DNA of 64,000 bases from Streptomyces ferrugineus (lineage in GTDB: Bacteria; Actinomycetota; Actinomycetes; Streptomycetales; Streptomycetaceae), in contig NZ_CP063373.1 of NCBI RefSeq assembly GCF_015160855.1, positions 8,841,001 to 8,905,000 of the forward strand, read 5' to 3'. Position 1 is the first letter of the stretch. Each line of letters begins with the position of its first letter. Below the pieces are notes generated by a model that worked only from the letters and a program-made list of their open reading frames with translations, had not been told where the DNA came from and searched no databases. Below are positions 1 to 8,535 of the stretch, piece after piece. Both the position numbers and the translations under genes were made by a program.

Positions 1-1
1 A

Positions 2-541
2 CGCCCCACCGAAGTCCCCACCGACTTCGGCCCCGCCCCCTCCCGGGTCCGCTGCTCCCTGTCCGAACCGAACGTCTCGACCCAGGCCGCGAGGGGCCTC
101 CCGGTCCAGGTGTTCCTCCTGTGCGGCTCCCAACTGGTCGCGGTGGACAGGACCGTACGCGTACCGGACGGCACCGCGGACTCGGCACGACGCGTCCTGG
201 TCGCCCAGGGCCTCCTGGACGAGCTGGAGGCGCCCCCGTCGACCGCCGAGAAGGAGGCCGGCTACACCACGGACGTCCGAGGCGCCATGAGCGTGATGGG
301 CCCCCGCCGGAACGACCCCGACGAAACCCTCCGCCTGAGCACACCCCCCACCGACCTCACGTCCTTCGCCCTGGCCCAGATCGTCTGCACCTTCTCCGAC
401 TCCTCGGCCACGGAGGGCGACGGCTCGGTCATCCTGGGCGGCCCCACACCGGCCCCGCCACGCCGCTACGACTGCACGGACGAGGTCCGCACCCGACCGG
501 GCAGCAACGAGCCCCCGTCGACGGAGATCACGGACGGCTGA
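2..541 (+). CDS. C-terminal part of a putative lipoprotein (5' end outside window)
   Basis: The frame is open from base 2 with no stop until the TGA at 539-541, so the first codons lie outside the window. The visible 179 residues hold a hydrophobic strand-like stretch (VQVFLLCGSQLVAV), then charged Asp/Glu-rich sequence and a Pro-rich end with Cys in IVCTF and RYDCTD. There is no membrane segment in the visible part. In Streptomyces a lipoprotein of this kind sits beside the afsQ two-component genes and upstream of vanZ/pspC-like genes; placing it there is from memory and not tested. An internal GTG at 110 exists, but the coding pattern clearly continues upstream of it. Function unknown. Confidence 0.6.
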   Translation, partial: RPTEVPTDFGPAPSRVRCSLSEPNVSTQAARGLPVQVFLLCGSQLVAVDRTVRVPDGTADSARRVLVAQGLLDELEAPPSTAEKEAGYTTDVRGAMSVMGPRRNDPDETLRLSTPPTDLTSFALAQIVCTFSDSSATEGDGSVILGGPTPAPPRRYDCTDEVRTRPGSNEPPSTEITDG

Positions 542-841
542 CCCCCACGGCCCGGCGGCCGCGTACGGCGGAAAGGGGCCGCGTCGGGGGGTGTCCGCCC
601 GCAGCGGCGGGCGTCAAGAGACGCCACCTCCCTGCCCAACGGCAACCGCCCGACCGAGGACGGACACCCCCGGCGCGGCCCCGACCCACCCCTCAACCGT
701 TGGCGCTACGCGCACCCCCACCGATCCCGCACAGGCCGCCGCAGGCATCCCGCCCCAACCGCCGGAGGCATGTGGCAGACACCTCACCCCACTCCCGCCC
801 ACCCCGGAACCGATCCCACCGGGCCACGCGTCTAGGGGGGC

Positions 842-1393
842 GTGCAGCGTCAAGGCTCCATCGGCGGCGGCAGCGCCGCAATCCGCATCCGTGCGACAGG
901 AGGCGTCCTCCTGCTCGCACACCTCGCATTCGTCGCCTGGCTCACGCTGCGCCCCCTGGACGTCCCCTGGGTGACCCCGGCCAACCTGCAACCGTTCGCC
1001 GGCATCAGAGCCGACCTCGCCCTCGGCTGGCAGGAGGCGGCCCGCCGCATCACGGAGGGCCTCGCGCTCCTCGCCCCCCTCGGCGTACTGATCCCGATGA
1101 CCCACGGCAGACTCACCGTCTCCCCCCTCGGCTCCCTGGTCCGCGCGGTCGCCGCCGGCGCCCTGATCTCCCTCGCGATAGAGCTGCTGCAGACCGGCGT
1201 CCCCGGTCAGATCGTCGACGTCGACTCCGTGCTCCTGAACACGCTCGGCGTGGCCCTGGCCCACGCGACGATCGTCCCGGCGGCCCGTCGGCACCTGCGC
1301 CGCAGGTCCGAGCGCACCCGGCGCCCCGCCTCCCCCCAGGAGCCGGCTCAGGGTCGGACCCCGACGATTCCCAGGGTCGGGATAGCTCCGTAG
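842..1393 (+). CDS. VanZ-family membrane protein
   Basis: A 183-residue protein with four predicted membrane spans (about residues 20-37, 70-90, 100-118 and 128-145). The conserved VanZ features are visible: the RPLDVPWVTPANLQPF loop after the first span and the acidic IELLQTGVPGQIVDVDSVLLNTLG segment (shown here only as key parts: SLAIELLQ, VDVDSVLLNTLG). The family is named after the teicoplanin-resistance gene vanZ, but most actinobacterial members have no known role. The GTG start at 842 follows a G-rich ribosome-binding site. The 300 bases before it (542-841) contain no gene I can support. The Arg/Pro-rich C-terminal tail is probably cytoplasmic. Confidence 0.8.
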   Translation: MQRQGSIGGGSAAIRIRATGGVLLLAHLAFVAWLTLRPLDVPWVTPANLQPFAGIRADLALGWQEAARRITEGLALLAPLGVLIPMTHGRLTVSPLGSLVRAVAAGALISLAIELLQTGVPGQIVDVDSVLLNTLGVALAHATIVPAARRHLRRRSERTRRPASPQEPAQGRTPTIPRVGIAP

Positions 1394-1502
1394 AGGGACG
1401 CTATGCCCGGTTCGTCCGCGTAGCGTGGATGTCAGATGAGGCACCCACTCGAAAGGCCCCACAAGGGAGGCCTTCGACCGACGCCCGCGAAGGAGCCGCA
1501 CC

Positions 1503-1712
1503 ATGACCGCGCTCGCCCGACCCACCAACGGCCGCATGATCGGCGGAGTGTGCGCCGCGCTGGCACGGCGCTTCGGCACCTCCGCGACGACCATGCGCGT
1601 GATCTTCCTGCTCTCCTGCCTGCTCCCGGGCCCGCAGTTCCTGCTCTACATAGCCCTGTGGATCCTGCTCCCCTCGGAGGACAAGGCGAACAGGACACGC
1701 ACGGCCTGGTAA
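1503..1712 (+). CDS. PspC domain small membrane protein
   Basis: A 69-residue protein made almost entirely of a PspC domain: the opening RMIGGVCAALARRFG motif, a short TSATTMRVIF linker, then one membrane span (about residues 33-56) with the LYIALWILLP ending typical of the family. PspC proteins act at the membrane in envelope-stress responses in enterobacteria; stand-alone actinobacterial copies are uncharacterised. The ATG is preceded by a clear GAAGGAG site seven bases upstream. It lies between the VanZ gene and a strong hairpin. Confidence 0.85.
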   Translation: MTALARPTNGRMIGGVCAALARRFGTSATTMRVIFLLSCLLPGPQFLLYIALWILLPSEDKANRTRTAW

Positions 1713-1773
1713 CCGCCCTCCACCCCACCCCACCCCACCCCCACCACACCTCTGAGTCACCACCTCCACAAAA

Positions 1774-1818
1774 GCCGCTGGGACGCACCCCCTGAACCAA
1801 GGAGTGCGCCCCAGCGGC
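1774..1818. terminator. Bidirectional hairpin terminator
   Basis: GCCGCTGGG-A-CGCAC pairs with GTGCG-CC-CCAGCGGC around a loop of about 15 bases. It lies between the convergent PspC gene and the small secreted-protein gene and could serve both. A run of CCCCA repeats (1720-1746) precedes it. Confidence 0.7.
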
Positions 1819-1838
1819 GCGTCGCATACGACCCGGAC

Positions 1839-2240
1839 TCAGCCGAGCGGAACCCCGTTCACGGGCAGCCCCTGGGTGGGCAGCCCCTGCACCGGCAGCC
1901 CCTGGGCCGGCAGCCCCTCAGCAACCCCCTGCACCGGCAGCCCACCGAGCAGCCCGGCGACCACGCCGGTCGGCCCACCGGCCACCGCCTGCTCGGCAGC
2001 CGGCTGCGCGGCCGACAGTCCGGTGGCGAGCGCCTCCTGGCCCGTGGCCAGCCCGGCACCGGCGCCCGGCGCCGCCTGCGAGAGGTTCTCCGCGGGGAGC
2101 GTCCGGTTGACGGTGTCCAGCGCCGTACCGGCGGCGGCGTCCGGCGCGACCGGCGCGGCGTTCGCGGCACCCGCGCCCGCGGCGGCGAAAGCGGCACCGA
2201 GAGCGGCGACACCGAAAGTCTTGGCAGCAGACTGCTTCAT
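1839..2240 (-). CDS. Small secreted Ala-rich protein with GLPxQG repeats
   Basis: A 133-residue protein with a clean Sec signal peptide (MKQSAAKTFGVAALGAAF, cleavage near AANA-AP). An Ala/Gly-rich middle follows, then a C-terminal array of imperfect repeats of about five to six residues (GLPVQG, GLPAQG, GLPVQG, GLPTQG, GLPVNG). The DNA shows the matching short tandem repeats at 1855-1945. The ATG at 2240 is preceded by GAGGA. The repeat pattern suggests a small exported surface or matrix protein. Similar Streptomyces proteins are often labelled with meaningless automatic names, and I assign no function. It is followed by the shared hairpin at 1774-1818. Confidence 0.75.
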   Translation of the reverse strand: MKQSAAKTFGVAALGAAFAAAGAGAANAAPVAPDAAAGTALDTVNRTLPAENLSQAAPGAGAGLATGQEALATGLSAAQPAAEQAVAGGPTGVVAGLLGGLPVQGVAEGLPAQGLPVQGLPTQGLPVNGVPLG

Positions 2241-2378
2241 GAAATGCGTCCTCGAAATTGGGTTACGGGGATGTAAGCGGTCCTCGACCGTAAACACGCC
2301 CCCCACTCGGCCGCAAACATCGAAATGCGGACGGATTGTGAATAGAGCCCGCACCCCGTGTGCCCAAGGGGTCCGGAC

Positions 2379-3542
2379 CTACCCCTCTCCCTCCTCAGAA
2401 TCGCTGGTAGAGGCGGTCTGCCGGAACAGCCACTCGGACTTGAGTTCGGCATATCCGGGCTTGATGACGTCATTGATCATCGCGAGCCGTTCATCGAAAG
2501 GAATGAACGATGATTTCATCGCATTGACGGAGAACCACTGCATGTCGTCGAGCGTGTAACCGAACGCGTCGACAAGATGCTCGAATTCCTGGCTCATACT
2601 CGTGTGGGACATCAGCCGGTTGTCGGTGTTCACGGTCGCCCGGAAGTGCAGCCGGCGCAGCAGCCCGATGGGGTGGGCGGCGTAGGAGTCGGCGGCGCCC
2701 GTCTGGAGGTTGGAGCTGGGGCACAGCTCCAGCGGGATGCGCTTGTCCCGCACATAGGACGCGAGCCGCCCGAGCTTCACGGAGCCGTCGGCGTGCACCT
2801 GGATGTCGTCGATGATGCGCACCCCGTGCCCGAGCCGGTCGGCGCCGCACCACTGCAGGGCCTGCCAGATGGACGGCAGTCCGAAGGCCTCGCCCGCGTG
2901 GATGGTGAAGTGGTTGTTCTCCCGCTTGAGGTACTCGAAGGCGTCGAGATGCCGGGTCGGCGGATGCCCGGCCTCGGCGCCCGCGATGTCGAAGCCGACG
3001 ACGCCCAGATCGCGGTAGCGGTTGGCGAGTTCGGCGATCTCCAGCGCGCGGGCGGCGTGCCGCATGGCGGTGAGCAGGGCGCCGACGCGGATGCGGTGAC
3101 CGTTCTCCCGCGCGAGCGCCTCCCCCTCGCGGAAGCCCTCGTTGACGGCCTCGACGACCTCTTCGAGGCTGAGCCCGCCTTCGAGGTGCTGTTCGGGCGC
3201 GTAGCGCACCTCGGCGTAGACGACACCGTCCTCGGCGAGGTCCTCGGCGCACTCGCGGGCGACCCGTACGAGGGCGTCGCGGGTCTGCATCACGCCGACG
3301 GTGTGGGAGAAGGTCTCCAGGTACCGCTCCAGGGATCCGGAGTCGGCGGCGTCGCGGAACCAGGCGCCGAGCTTGTCGGGGTCGGTCTCGGGGAGCTGGG
3401 AGTACCCGCTGTCGCGGGCGAGCTCGACGATCGTGCCGGGGCGCAGCCCGCCGTCGAGGTGATCGTGCAGCAGAACCTTCGGGGCCCGGCGGATCTGGTC
3501 CGAGCTCGGGGTGTTCGCCTTCTGGGCAGTCTCGCTCGTCAT
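2379..3542 (-). CDS. add: Adenosine deaminase
   Basis: A 387-residue metal-dependent hydrolase that deaminates adenosine or deoxyadenosine to inosine in purine salvage. Family motifs are in order: [12 protein letters not shown] (His-x-His zinc ligands, about residue 26), [10 protein letters not shown] (zinc His and catalytic Glu), DRLGHGVRI (His), [12 protein letters not shown] and [11 protein letters not shown] (zinc-binding Asp). Length is slightly above the 330-350 typical of bacterial Add. ATG 3542 was chosen because the upstream part of the frame is not conserved-looking and runs through the palindrome at 3559-3571, which here lies only about 17 bases from the start. That palindrome also precedes the nucleoside transporter genes 14-17 kb away. 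Confidence 0.92.
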   Translation of the reverse strand: MTSETAQKANTPSSDQIRRAPKVLLHDHLDGGLRPGTIVELARDSGYSQLPETDPDKLGAWFRDAADSGSLERYLETFSHTVGVMQTRDALVRVARECAEDLAEDGVVYAEVRYAPEQHLEGGLSLEEVVEAVNEGFREGEALARENGHRIRVGALLTAMRHAARALEIAELANRYRDLGVVGFDIAGAEAGHPPTRHLDAFEYLKRENNHFTIHAGEAFGLPSIWQALQWCGADRLGHGVRIIDDIQVHADGSVKLGRLASYVRDKRIPLELCPSSNLQTGAADSYAAHPIGLLRRLHFRATVNTDNRLMSHTSMSQEFEHLVDAFGYTLDDMQWFSVNAMKSSFIPFDERLAMINDVIKPGYAELKSEWLFRQTASTSDSEEGEG

Positions 3543-3558
3543 TTCCGCACTGTACTGC

Positions 3559-3571
3559 CTACGCGCGTAGA
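3559..3571. promoter_or_regulatory. Candidate nucleoside-regulon operator (add site)
   Basis: The perfect 12-base palindrome CTACGCGCGTAG (3559-3570) is extended by A to TACGCGCGTAGA. It lies between the divergent add and hydrolase genes. The same core recurs at 17728, 19193 and 20466, each time upstream of nucleoside-uptake genes. The regulator is not recognisable in this window. Confidence 0.6.
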
Positions 3572-3676
3572 TCGCCCGTTGAACACCCCATTTCCCCGCT
3601 TGTACGAATCCGTCGATACGTAACGGTGACCCCAAGGACGGGTCGCGTACACCCGCCCTTCTGACACTGTTCTGTC

Positions 3677-4438
3677 ATGGCACAGCAAGCGACGCCGGTG
3701 CGCAGGGTCCGGCTGGGCAGGGCGATCGGGCCGGAGCCGACGGCGGTGAGCGGCGTGGTGCTTCTGCTTCCCGGAGGCGACGAGGTCTCGCATCGCAAGC
3801 CGGCGACGCTGTTGGCGACGTCGTATGTGCGGACGCTGGGCCGCCGGCTGACGCGGGCGGGCCGTGGGGAGGGCCTGGCCACCCATGTCGTCCACTACCG
3901 CTATCGCGGCTGGAACGGCAGTGCGGCGAATCTGGCGAGCGACGCGTTGTGGGCCGCCGACGAGGTCGTACGACGTTATGGGGACGTTCCCGTGTGCCTG
4001 GTCGGGTTCGACATGGGCGGGCGGGCGGCCCTGCGCGCGGGAGGTCATGAGGCCGTCAACTCCGTGCTGGCGATCGCCCCTTGGCTGCCGGAGGACGATG
4101 TGGCGGCCGCGCCCGAACCGGTGAAGCAGCTCGGGGGCCGGCGCGTGATGGTCGTGCACGGCACGAACGACGAGCGGACCGATCCCGAGCTGTCGTTCCG
4201 GCTCGCGGAGCGGGCGAAGAAGGCGAACCGGGATGTGTGCCGGTTCGAAGTGCACTCCGACCGGCACGGGTTGCATCAGCATCGGGATGAAGTCCTCGCG
4301 CTGGCCGAGGACTTCGTCATGGGGGTGCTGTTCGGGCGGGCGTTCTCCCGGCCGGTGGCGGACGCGTTCGCGGCTCCGCCGCCGCTGGGGTTGCGGATGC
4401 CGTTGGCGGCGGGGTTCGGGAAGTCGCTGCGGAGGTAG
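3677..4438 (+). CDS. Alpha/beta-hydrolase-fold protein with Asp at the nucleophile position
   Basis: A 253-residue protein with the alpha/beta hydrolase outline: strand and oxyanion region GVVLLLPGGDE, nucleophile elbow LVGFDMGGRAAL, acid region VMVVHGTNDERTDPE and a His in HSDRHGLHQHRDEV. The elbow reads G-F-D-M-G, so the usual Ser is replaced by Asp, as in epoxide hydrolases and dehalogenases. This could mean different chemistry or loss of activity. It is divergent from add and shares the intergenic region with the palindrome. The ATG at 3677 has no strong ribosome-binding site and may be nearly leaderless. Substrate unknown. Confidence 0.7.
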   Translation: MAQQATPVRRVRLGRAIGPEPTAVSGVVLLLPGGDEVSHRKPATLLATSYVRTLGRRLTRAGRGEGLATHVVHYRYRGWNGSAANLASDALWAADEVVRRYGDVPVCLVGFDMGGRAALRAGGHEAVNSVLAIAPWLPEDDVAAAPEPVKQLGGRRVMVVHGTNDERTDPELSFRLAERAKKANRDVCRFEVHSDRHGLHQHRDEVLALAEDFVMGVLFGRAFSRPVADAFAAPPPLGLRMPLAAGFGKSLRR

Positions 4439-4449
4439 TCACGCGGGAA

Positions 4450-4475
4450 AGGCCCACGCCCGGGGGCGCGGGCCT
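4450..4475. terminator. Hairpin terminator
   Basis: AGGCCCACGCC pairs with GGCGCGGGCCT, with one wobble pair and a 4-base loop, between the convergent hydrolase and secreted-protein genes. Confidence 0.65.
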
Positions 4476-4490
4476 CACTCGCCTCGTGGC

Positions 4491-4889
4491 CTACTCGTTC
4501 AGCGACAGGCCGAGCAGGACGGTGTCGTTCGGGATGTCGTGGGTCTGGTTCCGGTCGAAGGGCAGGTCCCACTCCCGTTCCTCGGTCTTCAGGTGCAGGG
4601 AACCGCGGTTGTTCGCGGTGTGCACCTGCCGCAGCTCGAACCGGTCGTCCAGGTTGTTCGCGGTCCGGCCCGAACCGGCCCAGCAGACGCTGTTGTCGGC
4701 GTCCGGGTCGCCGCCCGTGTCGTAGTCGAGGACGAGGGAGCCGTCGGGTGCCTCGGCGCAGACCAGGTACCGGTCGGGCGCCTGCTGCTGGACGGTCGCC
4801 CCGGCCGGTGCGGCGGTCGCGCCGAGGGCGCCGACCGTGGCCACGGCGAGCAGGGCGGCGGACGTCTTGCGGCGGATGGCGAATGCCAT
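4491..4889 (-). CDS. Small secreted protein of unknown function
   Basis: A 132-residue protein with a typical Sec signal peptide (MAFAIRRKTSAALLAVATVG, Ala-rich end near APAGA). The mature part of about 100 residues has two Cys (LVCAEAPDG and SVCWAGSG) that could form a disulfide, and alternating hydrophobic/acidic stretches suggesting a small beta-rich domain. No family recognised. The ATG at 4889 was chosen over the upstream GTG because the signal peptide begins there and GGAGAAG lies about ten bases upstream. Confidence 0.7.
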   Translation of the reverse strand: MAFAIRRKTSAALLAVATVGALGATAAPAGATVQQQAPDRYLVCAEAPDGSLVLDYDTGGDPDADNSVCWAGSGRTANNLDDRFELRQVHTANNRGSLHLKTEEREWDLPFDRNQTHDIPNDTVLLGLSLNE

Positions 4890-5006
4890 GTGGGTGCTTC
4901 TCCCCAAGTCGGGTGCATCCGTACGGCTTCGAGTCTCACCGGATCCGGATTGCGTGGGGAAGGGCGTTTTGATCGAACCCCGCGGCGCATTGATAGCCTC
5001 GCGCCT

Positions 5007-5960
5007 ATGGGCGCATCGGGACGTGGCGCGAACTATCCGAGCATCCAGCAGTTACAGCTGTTCCTGATCCTGGCCGAGGAGCTGCACTTCGGCCGCGCGG
5101 CCAAGCGGGCCTTCATGGCACAGCCGACGTTCTCCCGCCACATCACCGCCCTGGAGGAACGGCTCGGGGTCGGCCTGATCAACCGCACGACGCGCAGGGT
5201 GGCGCTGAGCGCGGCGGGGGAAGCCCTGGTGGCGCGGGCGCGCAGTGTGGTGGACGCGGCCGAGGAACTGCGCCGCGAGGCCGGGACACGGGCGAACGCG
5301 GCCGCGGGCCGGATCGTGATCGGGTCGCTGGAGGCGATCACCTCGATGGACCCGATACCGGCCGTCCTGGACGAACTGCGCGGGACACGGCCGGAGTTGG
5401 ACGTGGAGGTCCTGCGCCTCGGCTTCGACGCCGCGACGGCCATCCTGCGCGGCGAGGTCGACGCGGCGTTCGTGTTCCTGCCGGTCCCCGCCGGCATCCG
5501 GACCCTCCCGCTGGCCAAGGGCCCGCGCTGCGCGGTGATGGCCGACGGCAACCCCCTTGCCGGACGCGGGCCGCTGACCCTCGCGGACCTCGCCGACGAG
5601 CCCCGGATCGGCTGGTCGGAGCAGGTCCCGGAGGTCTTCCGGCGGTTCTGGTCCGCGGACCCGCAGCCGGACGGCGGCACGGTCCGCTACAGCCCGCACG
5701 CGATCGTCGACTACGAGAGCGCCCTGCCGCTGATCGCCATGGGCGAAGGCATCCAGCTCCCCCCGGACACCACCCGCCGGCTCTACCCCCGCCCCGGGGT
5801 CTCGTACGTCGACGTCACCGGCCTCGAACCGTGGACGGCCGCCCTGGCCTGGTTGCCGTCCCGCCGCGACGAGCCGTGCGTGGCCGCACTGCGGCGGGCG
5901 GCGCACGAGGTGCTGCGACGCCAGGGCTCCCGCGGTCCGGGCGGGTTCCAGCCGTACTGA
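5007..5960 (+). CDS. LysR-family regulator containing a TTA codon
   Basis: A 317-residue LysR regulator. The N-terminal winged helix-turn-helix is evident (LQLFLILAEELHFGRAAKR, then PTFSRHITALEERLGVGL), followed by the two-lobed effector domain starting near GRIVIGSLEAI. The start ATG 5007 begins just before the HTH. Codon 16 (5052-5054) is TTA, the rare Leu codon read by the bldA tRNA in Streptomyces, so translation may be tied to development. No divergent metabolic gene sits directly upstream; the neighbour is a small secreted protein on the other strand, so the target is unclear. Confidence 0.88.
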   Translation: MGASGRGANYPSIQQLQLFLILAEELHFGRAAKRAFMAQPTFSRHITALEERLGVGLINRTTRRVALSAAGEALVARARSVVDAAEELRREAGTRANAAAGRIVIGSLEAITSMDPIPAVLDELRGTRPELDVEVLRLGFDAATAILRGEVDAAFVFLPVPAGIRTLPLAKGPRCAVMADGNPLAGRGPLTLADLADEPRIGWSEQVPEVFRRFWSADPQPDGGTVRYSPHAIVDYESALPLIAMGEGIQLPPDTTRRLYPRPGVSYVDVTGLEPWTAALAWLPSRRDEPCVAALRRAAHEVLRRQGSRGPGGFQPY

Positions 5961-6137
5961 TCACAAGCGTTGCTGATGCCTGCCGTCGGATTCCCGCCTG
6001 CCCGGTGGGGGCTCCGGCACGCACGCTCTCCGCGTCACCGATGCCGCCCACGGGCCCCGTCGCCCTCGCGCGAGGCAACGCCACCGGCACCGCGGGCACG
6101 CCGTTGCGCCGGGCAGCGGGAATCCGGCGACCGGCCC

Positions 6138-7091
6138 CTACCCCGGCAGCAGGTTGCCCCTCCTCGACAGCAGGAACTTCTTGAACGCCGCCACCGGAGG
6201 TGTGTCCGGGCGGGCCGCCAGCCAGGCCACGCCGATCTCGCGGGCCGCCCTCGGGGCGGTGACCGTCAGTTCCACCACCCCGGGGCGGGGTACGGCGGGC
6301 GGTGGCAGGAGGGCGACCCCGAGGCCCGCCGCCACGAGCCCTCGCAGCGTCTCCGCCTCCTCCCCCTCGAAGGCGATCCGCGGCTTGAAGCCCGCCTCCT
6401 TGCACAGGTCGTCGGTGATGCGGCGCATGCCGTAGCCGGGCTCCAGGGTCACGAAGGTCTCGTCGGCCGCCTCCGCCAGGCGGATGCGCCTGCGCGAGGC
6501 CAGGCGATGGTCGGCGGGGACGACGAGGCGGAGCTTCTGTTCGTCCAGGCGGCGGGCGACGAGGTCGGGGGCGTCCGGGACCGGGGAGGTCAGGCACAGG
6601 TCGAGCTCGCCGGCGCGCAGCCGCTCGATCATCGCCTCGCCGTAGTTCTGGACGAGGCTGAAGCGGACGCGGGGGTGGTCGGCGCGGAAGTCGTGCAGGA
6701 GGCCGGGGACGGTCTCGGCGCCCATGGTGTGCAGAAACCCGAAGGCGACCTTGCCGGTGGCCGGATCGGCGTCGGCACGGACCTCCTCGGCGGCGCGCCC
6801 GATCTCGGCGAGGGCGCGTTCGACGGAGCCGAGGAAGGTGCGGCCGGCCGGGGTCAGGGAGACCGTACGGCCGTGGCGGGCGAACAGGTCGACGCCCAGG
6901 TCCTGTTCGAGGCGGACCATGGCGCGGGAGAGCGTGGACTGCGGGACCCGCATCTCCTGCGCGGCGCGCGTGACGTGCTCGGTGCGGGCGACGCCGGCGA
7001 AGTACGCGAGGCGAGGCGCCAGCAACATCACCATGTCTTCTGTGTCACTGGATGGTGACAGGCGACCCTGTGACCTCTGCTGATGCTCCAT
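6138..7091 (-). CDS. LysR-family regulator, divergent from an MFS exporter
   Basis: A 317-residue LysR regulator with the HTH near residues 25-75 (LAYFAGVARTEHVTRAAQE, PQSTLSRAMVRLEQDLG) and a substrate-binding domain beginning at GKVAFGFLHTMG. ATG 7091 gives the full N-terminus; an internal ATG at 7034 (MVMLLAPRL) is also possible and neither has a strong ribosome-binding site. The gene is divergent from the MFS gene at 7155, the usual layout for LysR control of an exporter, and a T-N11-A half-palindrome sits in the 63-base gap. Confidence 0.87.
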   Translation of the reverse strand: MEHQQRSQGRLSPSSDTEDMVMLLAPRLAYFAGVARTEHVTRAAQEMRVPQSTLSRAMVRLEQDLGVDLFARHGRTVSLTPAGRTFLGSVERALAEIGRAAEEVRADADPATGKVAFGFLHTMGAETVPGLLHDFRADHPRVRFSLVQNYGEAMIERLRAGELDLCLTSPVPDAPDLVARRLDEQKLRLVVPADHRLASRRRIRLAEAADETFVTLEPGYGMRRITDDLCKEAGFKPRIAFEGEEAETLRGLVAAGLGVALLPPPAVPRPGVVELTVTAPRAAREIGVAWLAARPDTPPVAAFKKFLLSRRGNLLPG

Positions 7092-7109
7092 GGGAACGAT
7101 TATGACGAT

Positions 7110-7122
7110 TCCATGCATTGGA
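7110..7122. promoter_or_regulatory. Candidate LysR binding site
   Basis: TCCATGCATTGGA fits the T-N11-A LysR box with inverted TCCA/TGGA ends and an ATGCAT core, between the divergent LysR and MFS genes. Confidence 0.45.
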
Positions 7123-7154
7123 CGGATGAACGGGGCCGTACGTAGCTTCGAAGC

Positions 7155-8429
7155 ATGTCTCCCGCCAGTACCGGGGCGTCCACCACCGTGGACGCCACCC
7201 CCGCAGTCCCCGTCGTCGACTCCCGCATGGCCCCGGGCGGCCCCGGCTACCGCCGGATGAGCTTCGCCCTCTTCCTCGCCGGTGTCGCGACCTTCGCGCT
7301 CCTGTACTCCACCCAGGCCCTGCTGCCGCTGATCTCGGGTGAGTTCGGCGTGGCGGCGAGCGAGGCCAGCTGGACGGTGGCGGCGGCGACCGGCGGTCTC
7401 GCCCTGTTCGTGCTGCCGATGAGCGCGCTGTCGGAGCGGTTCGGACGCCGTACGGTCATGACGGCGTCGCTGGCGGTCGCGGTGACGGTCGGACTCCTGG
7501 TCCCCTTCGCGCCGAACCTGACCGCGCTGGTCGTGCTGCGCGCGGTCCAGGGCGCGGCGCTGGCCGGACTCCCGGCGTCGGCGACGGCGTATCTGGCCGA
7601 GGAGGTCCGCCCGAAGGCACTGATCACGGCGATCGGCCTGTTCGTCGCGGGCAACAGCGTCGGCGGCATGAGCGGCCGGGTCATCACCGGCTGGGTCGCA
7701 CAGGAGTGGGGCTGGCGGGTCGCCGTCGGTGTGATCGGCGGGATCGCGGTGGCGTGCGCGGTCGCCTTCCGGCTGCTGCTCCCGGCGCCGCGCCACTTCA
7801 GGCCGGGCTCCCTGCGCCCGCGTGTCCTGGCCCGCACGGTCCGCGACCACCTGTCCAACCCGCTGCTGTGCCGCCTGTACGCGATCGGCGCGCTGTTCAT
7901 GACGGTCTTCGGCGGCGTCTACACGGTGATCGGCTACCGCCTGACTCAGGCCCCGTTCTCCCTCCCCCAGGGCATCATCGGCTCGATCTTCCTGGTCTAC
8001 CTGGTCGGCACGGTGTCGGCGTCCACGGCGGGGCGCCTGGTGGGGCGTCTGGGCCGCCGGGGCGCGCTGTACGCGGCCGGCGCGACGACCGCGACGGGCC
8101 TGCTGGTGTCCCTGTCCGGGTCCCTCCCGCTGGTCCTGCTCGGCCTGGTCCTGATCACCGGCGGCTTCTTCGCGGGCCACGCGGTGGCGTCCTCGGCGGT
8201 CAGCAAGACGGCCGCCCACGGCCGCGCCCAGGCCGCCGCGCTGTACCAGTCCGCCTACTACGTCGGCTCCAGCGCGGGCAGCACGCTCGGCGCGGTCGCC
8301 TTCCACACGGGCGGCTGGACCGGCACGGTCGGCGTCGGACTGCTGGCGGTCCTCGGCGTCGTGACGATCACGGTCTTCGGCACCCGGGCGGCCCGCCTCG
8401 GGCGCGAGCGACTGACGACGGCGGCCTGA
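7155..8429 (+). CDS. MFS (DHA1-type) efflux transporter
   Basis: A 424-residue major facilitator protein with about 12 membrane spans. The first span begins near YRRMSFALFLAGVATF; the MFS loop between spans 2 and 3 reads SALSERFGRRTVM, the motif-A pattern. It resembles the YnfM/arabinose-efflux branch of DHA1, drug or metabolite:proton antiporters. It is divergently paired with the LysR regulator at 6138-7091, suggesting effector-induced export. The hydrophilic first 35 residues are longer than usual; a later start at ATG 7227 (MAPGG) or 7257 (MSFAL) cannot be excluded. Confidence 0.88.
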   Translation: MSPASTGASTTVDATPAVPVVDSRMAPGGPGYRRMSFALFLAGVATFALLYSTQALLPLISGEFGVAASEASWTVAAATGGLALFVLPMSALSERFGRRTVMTASLAVAVTVGLLVPFAPNLTALVVLRAVQGAALAGLPASATAYLAEEVRPKALITAIGLFVAGNSVGGMSGRVITGWVAQEWGWRVAVGVIGGIAVACAVAFRLLLPAPRHFRPGSLRPRVLARTVRDHLSNPLLCRLYAIGALFMTVFGGVYTVIGYRLTQAPFSLPQGIIGSIFLVYLVGTVSASTAGRLVGRLGRRGALYAAGATTATGLLVSLSGSLPLVLLGLVLITGGFFAGHAVASSAVSKTAAHGRAQAAALYQSAYYVGSSAGSTLGAVAFHTGGWTGTVGVGLLAVLGVVTITVFGTRAARLGRERLTTAA

Positions 8430-8467
8430 GCCGACACCGGCTTCCGTCCCGTTCCCTCTGGTCGGGG

Positions 8468-8514
8468 CCGGTTGTCAGTGGCCGCGGACAACCTCCGCGA
8501 TCACTGACAACCGG
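8468..8514. repeat. 13-bp inverted repeat containing TTGTCAGTG
   Basis: CCGGTTGTCAGTG (8468-8480) is repeated exactly in inverted form at 8502-8514. Each arm carries the TTGTCAGTG element that also forms the -35-like part of the candidate damage promoter at 8815. It may act as a terminator for the MFS gene or as a paired binding site. The -10 positions expected of a damage promoter (TANNNT) are not met for either arm. Confidence 0.55.
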
Positions 8515-8535
8515 ACCGAGCAGGGGGATTCTCCG

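Noticed and set aside
6138..8306. A 722-codon frame suggesting a large regulator fusion
   Set aside because: Only the last 317 codons are LysR. The upstream part is antisense to the MFS gene and is a string of R/D/E/Q/H residues.
8468..8514. A second PafBC-type damage promoter at the inverted repeat
   Set aside because: TTGTCAGTG is present in both arms, but the sequence eight bases downstream is CAACCT or GGTTGT and does not fit TANNNT.
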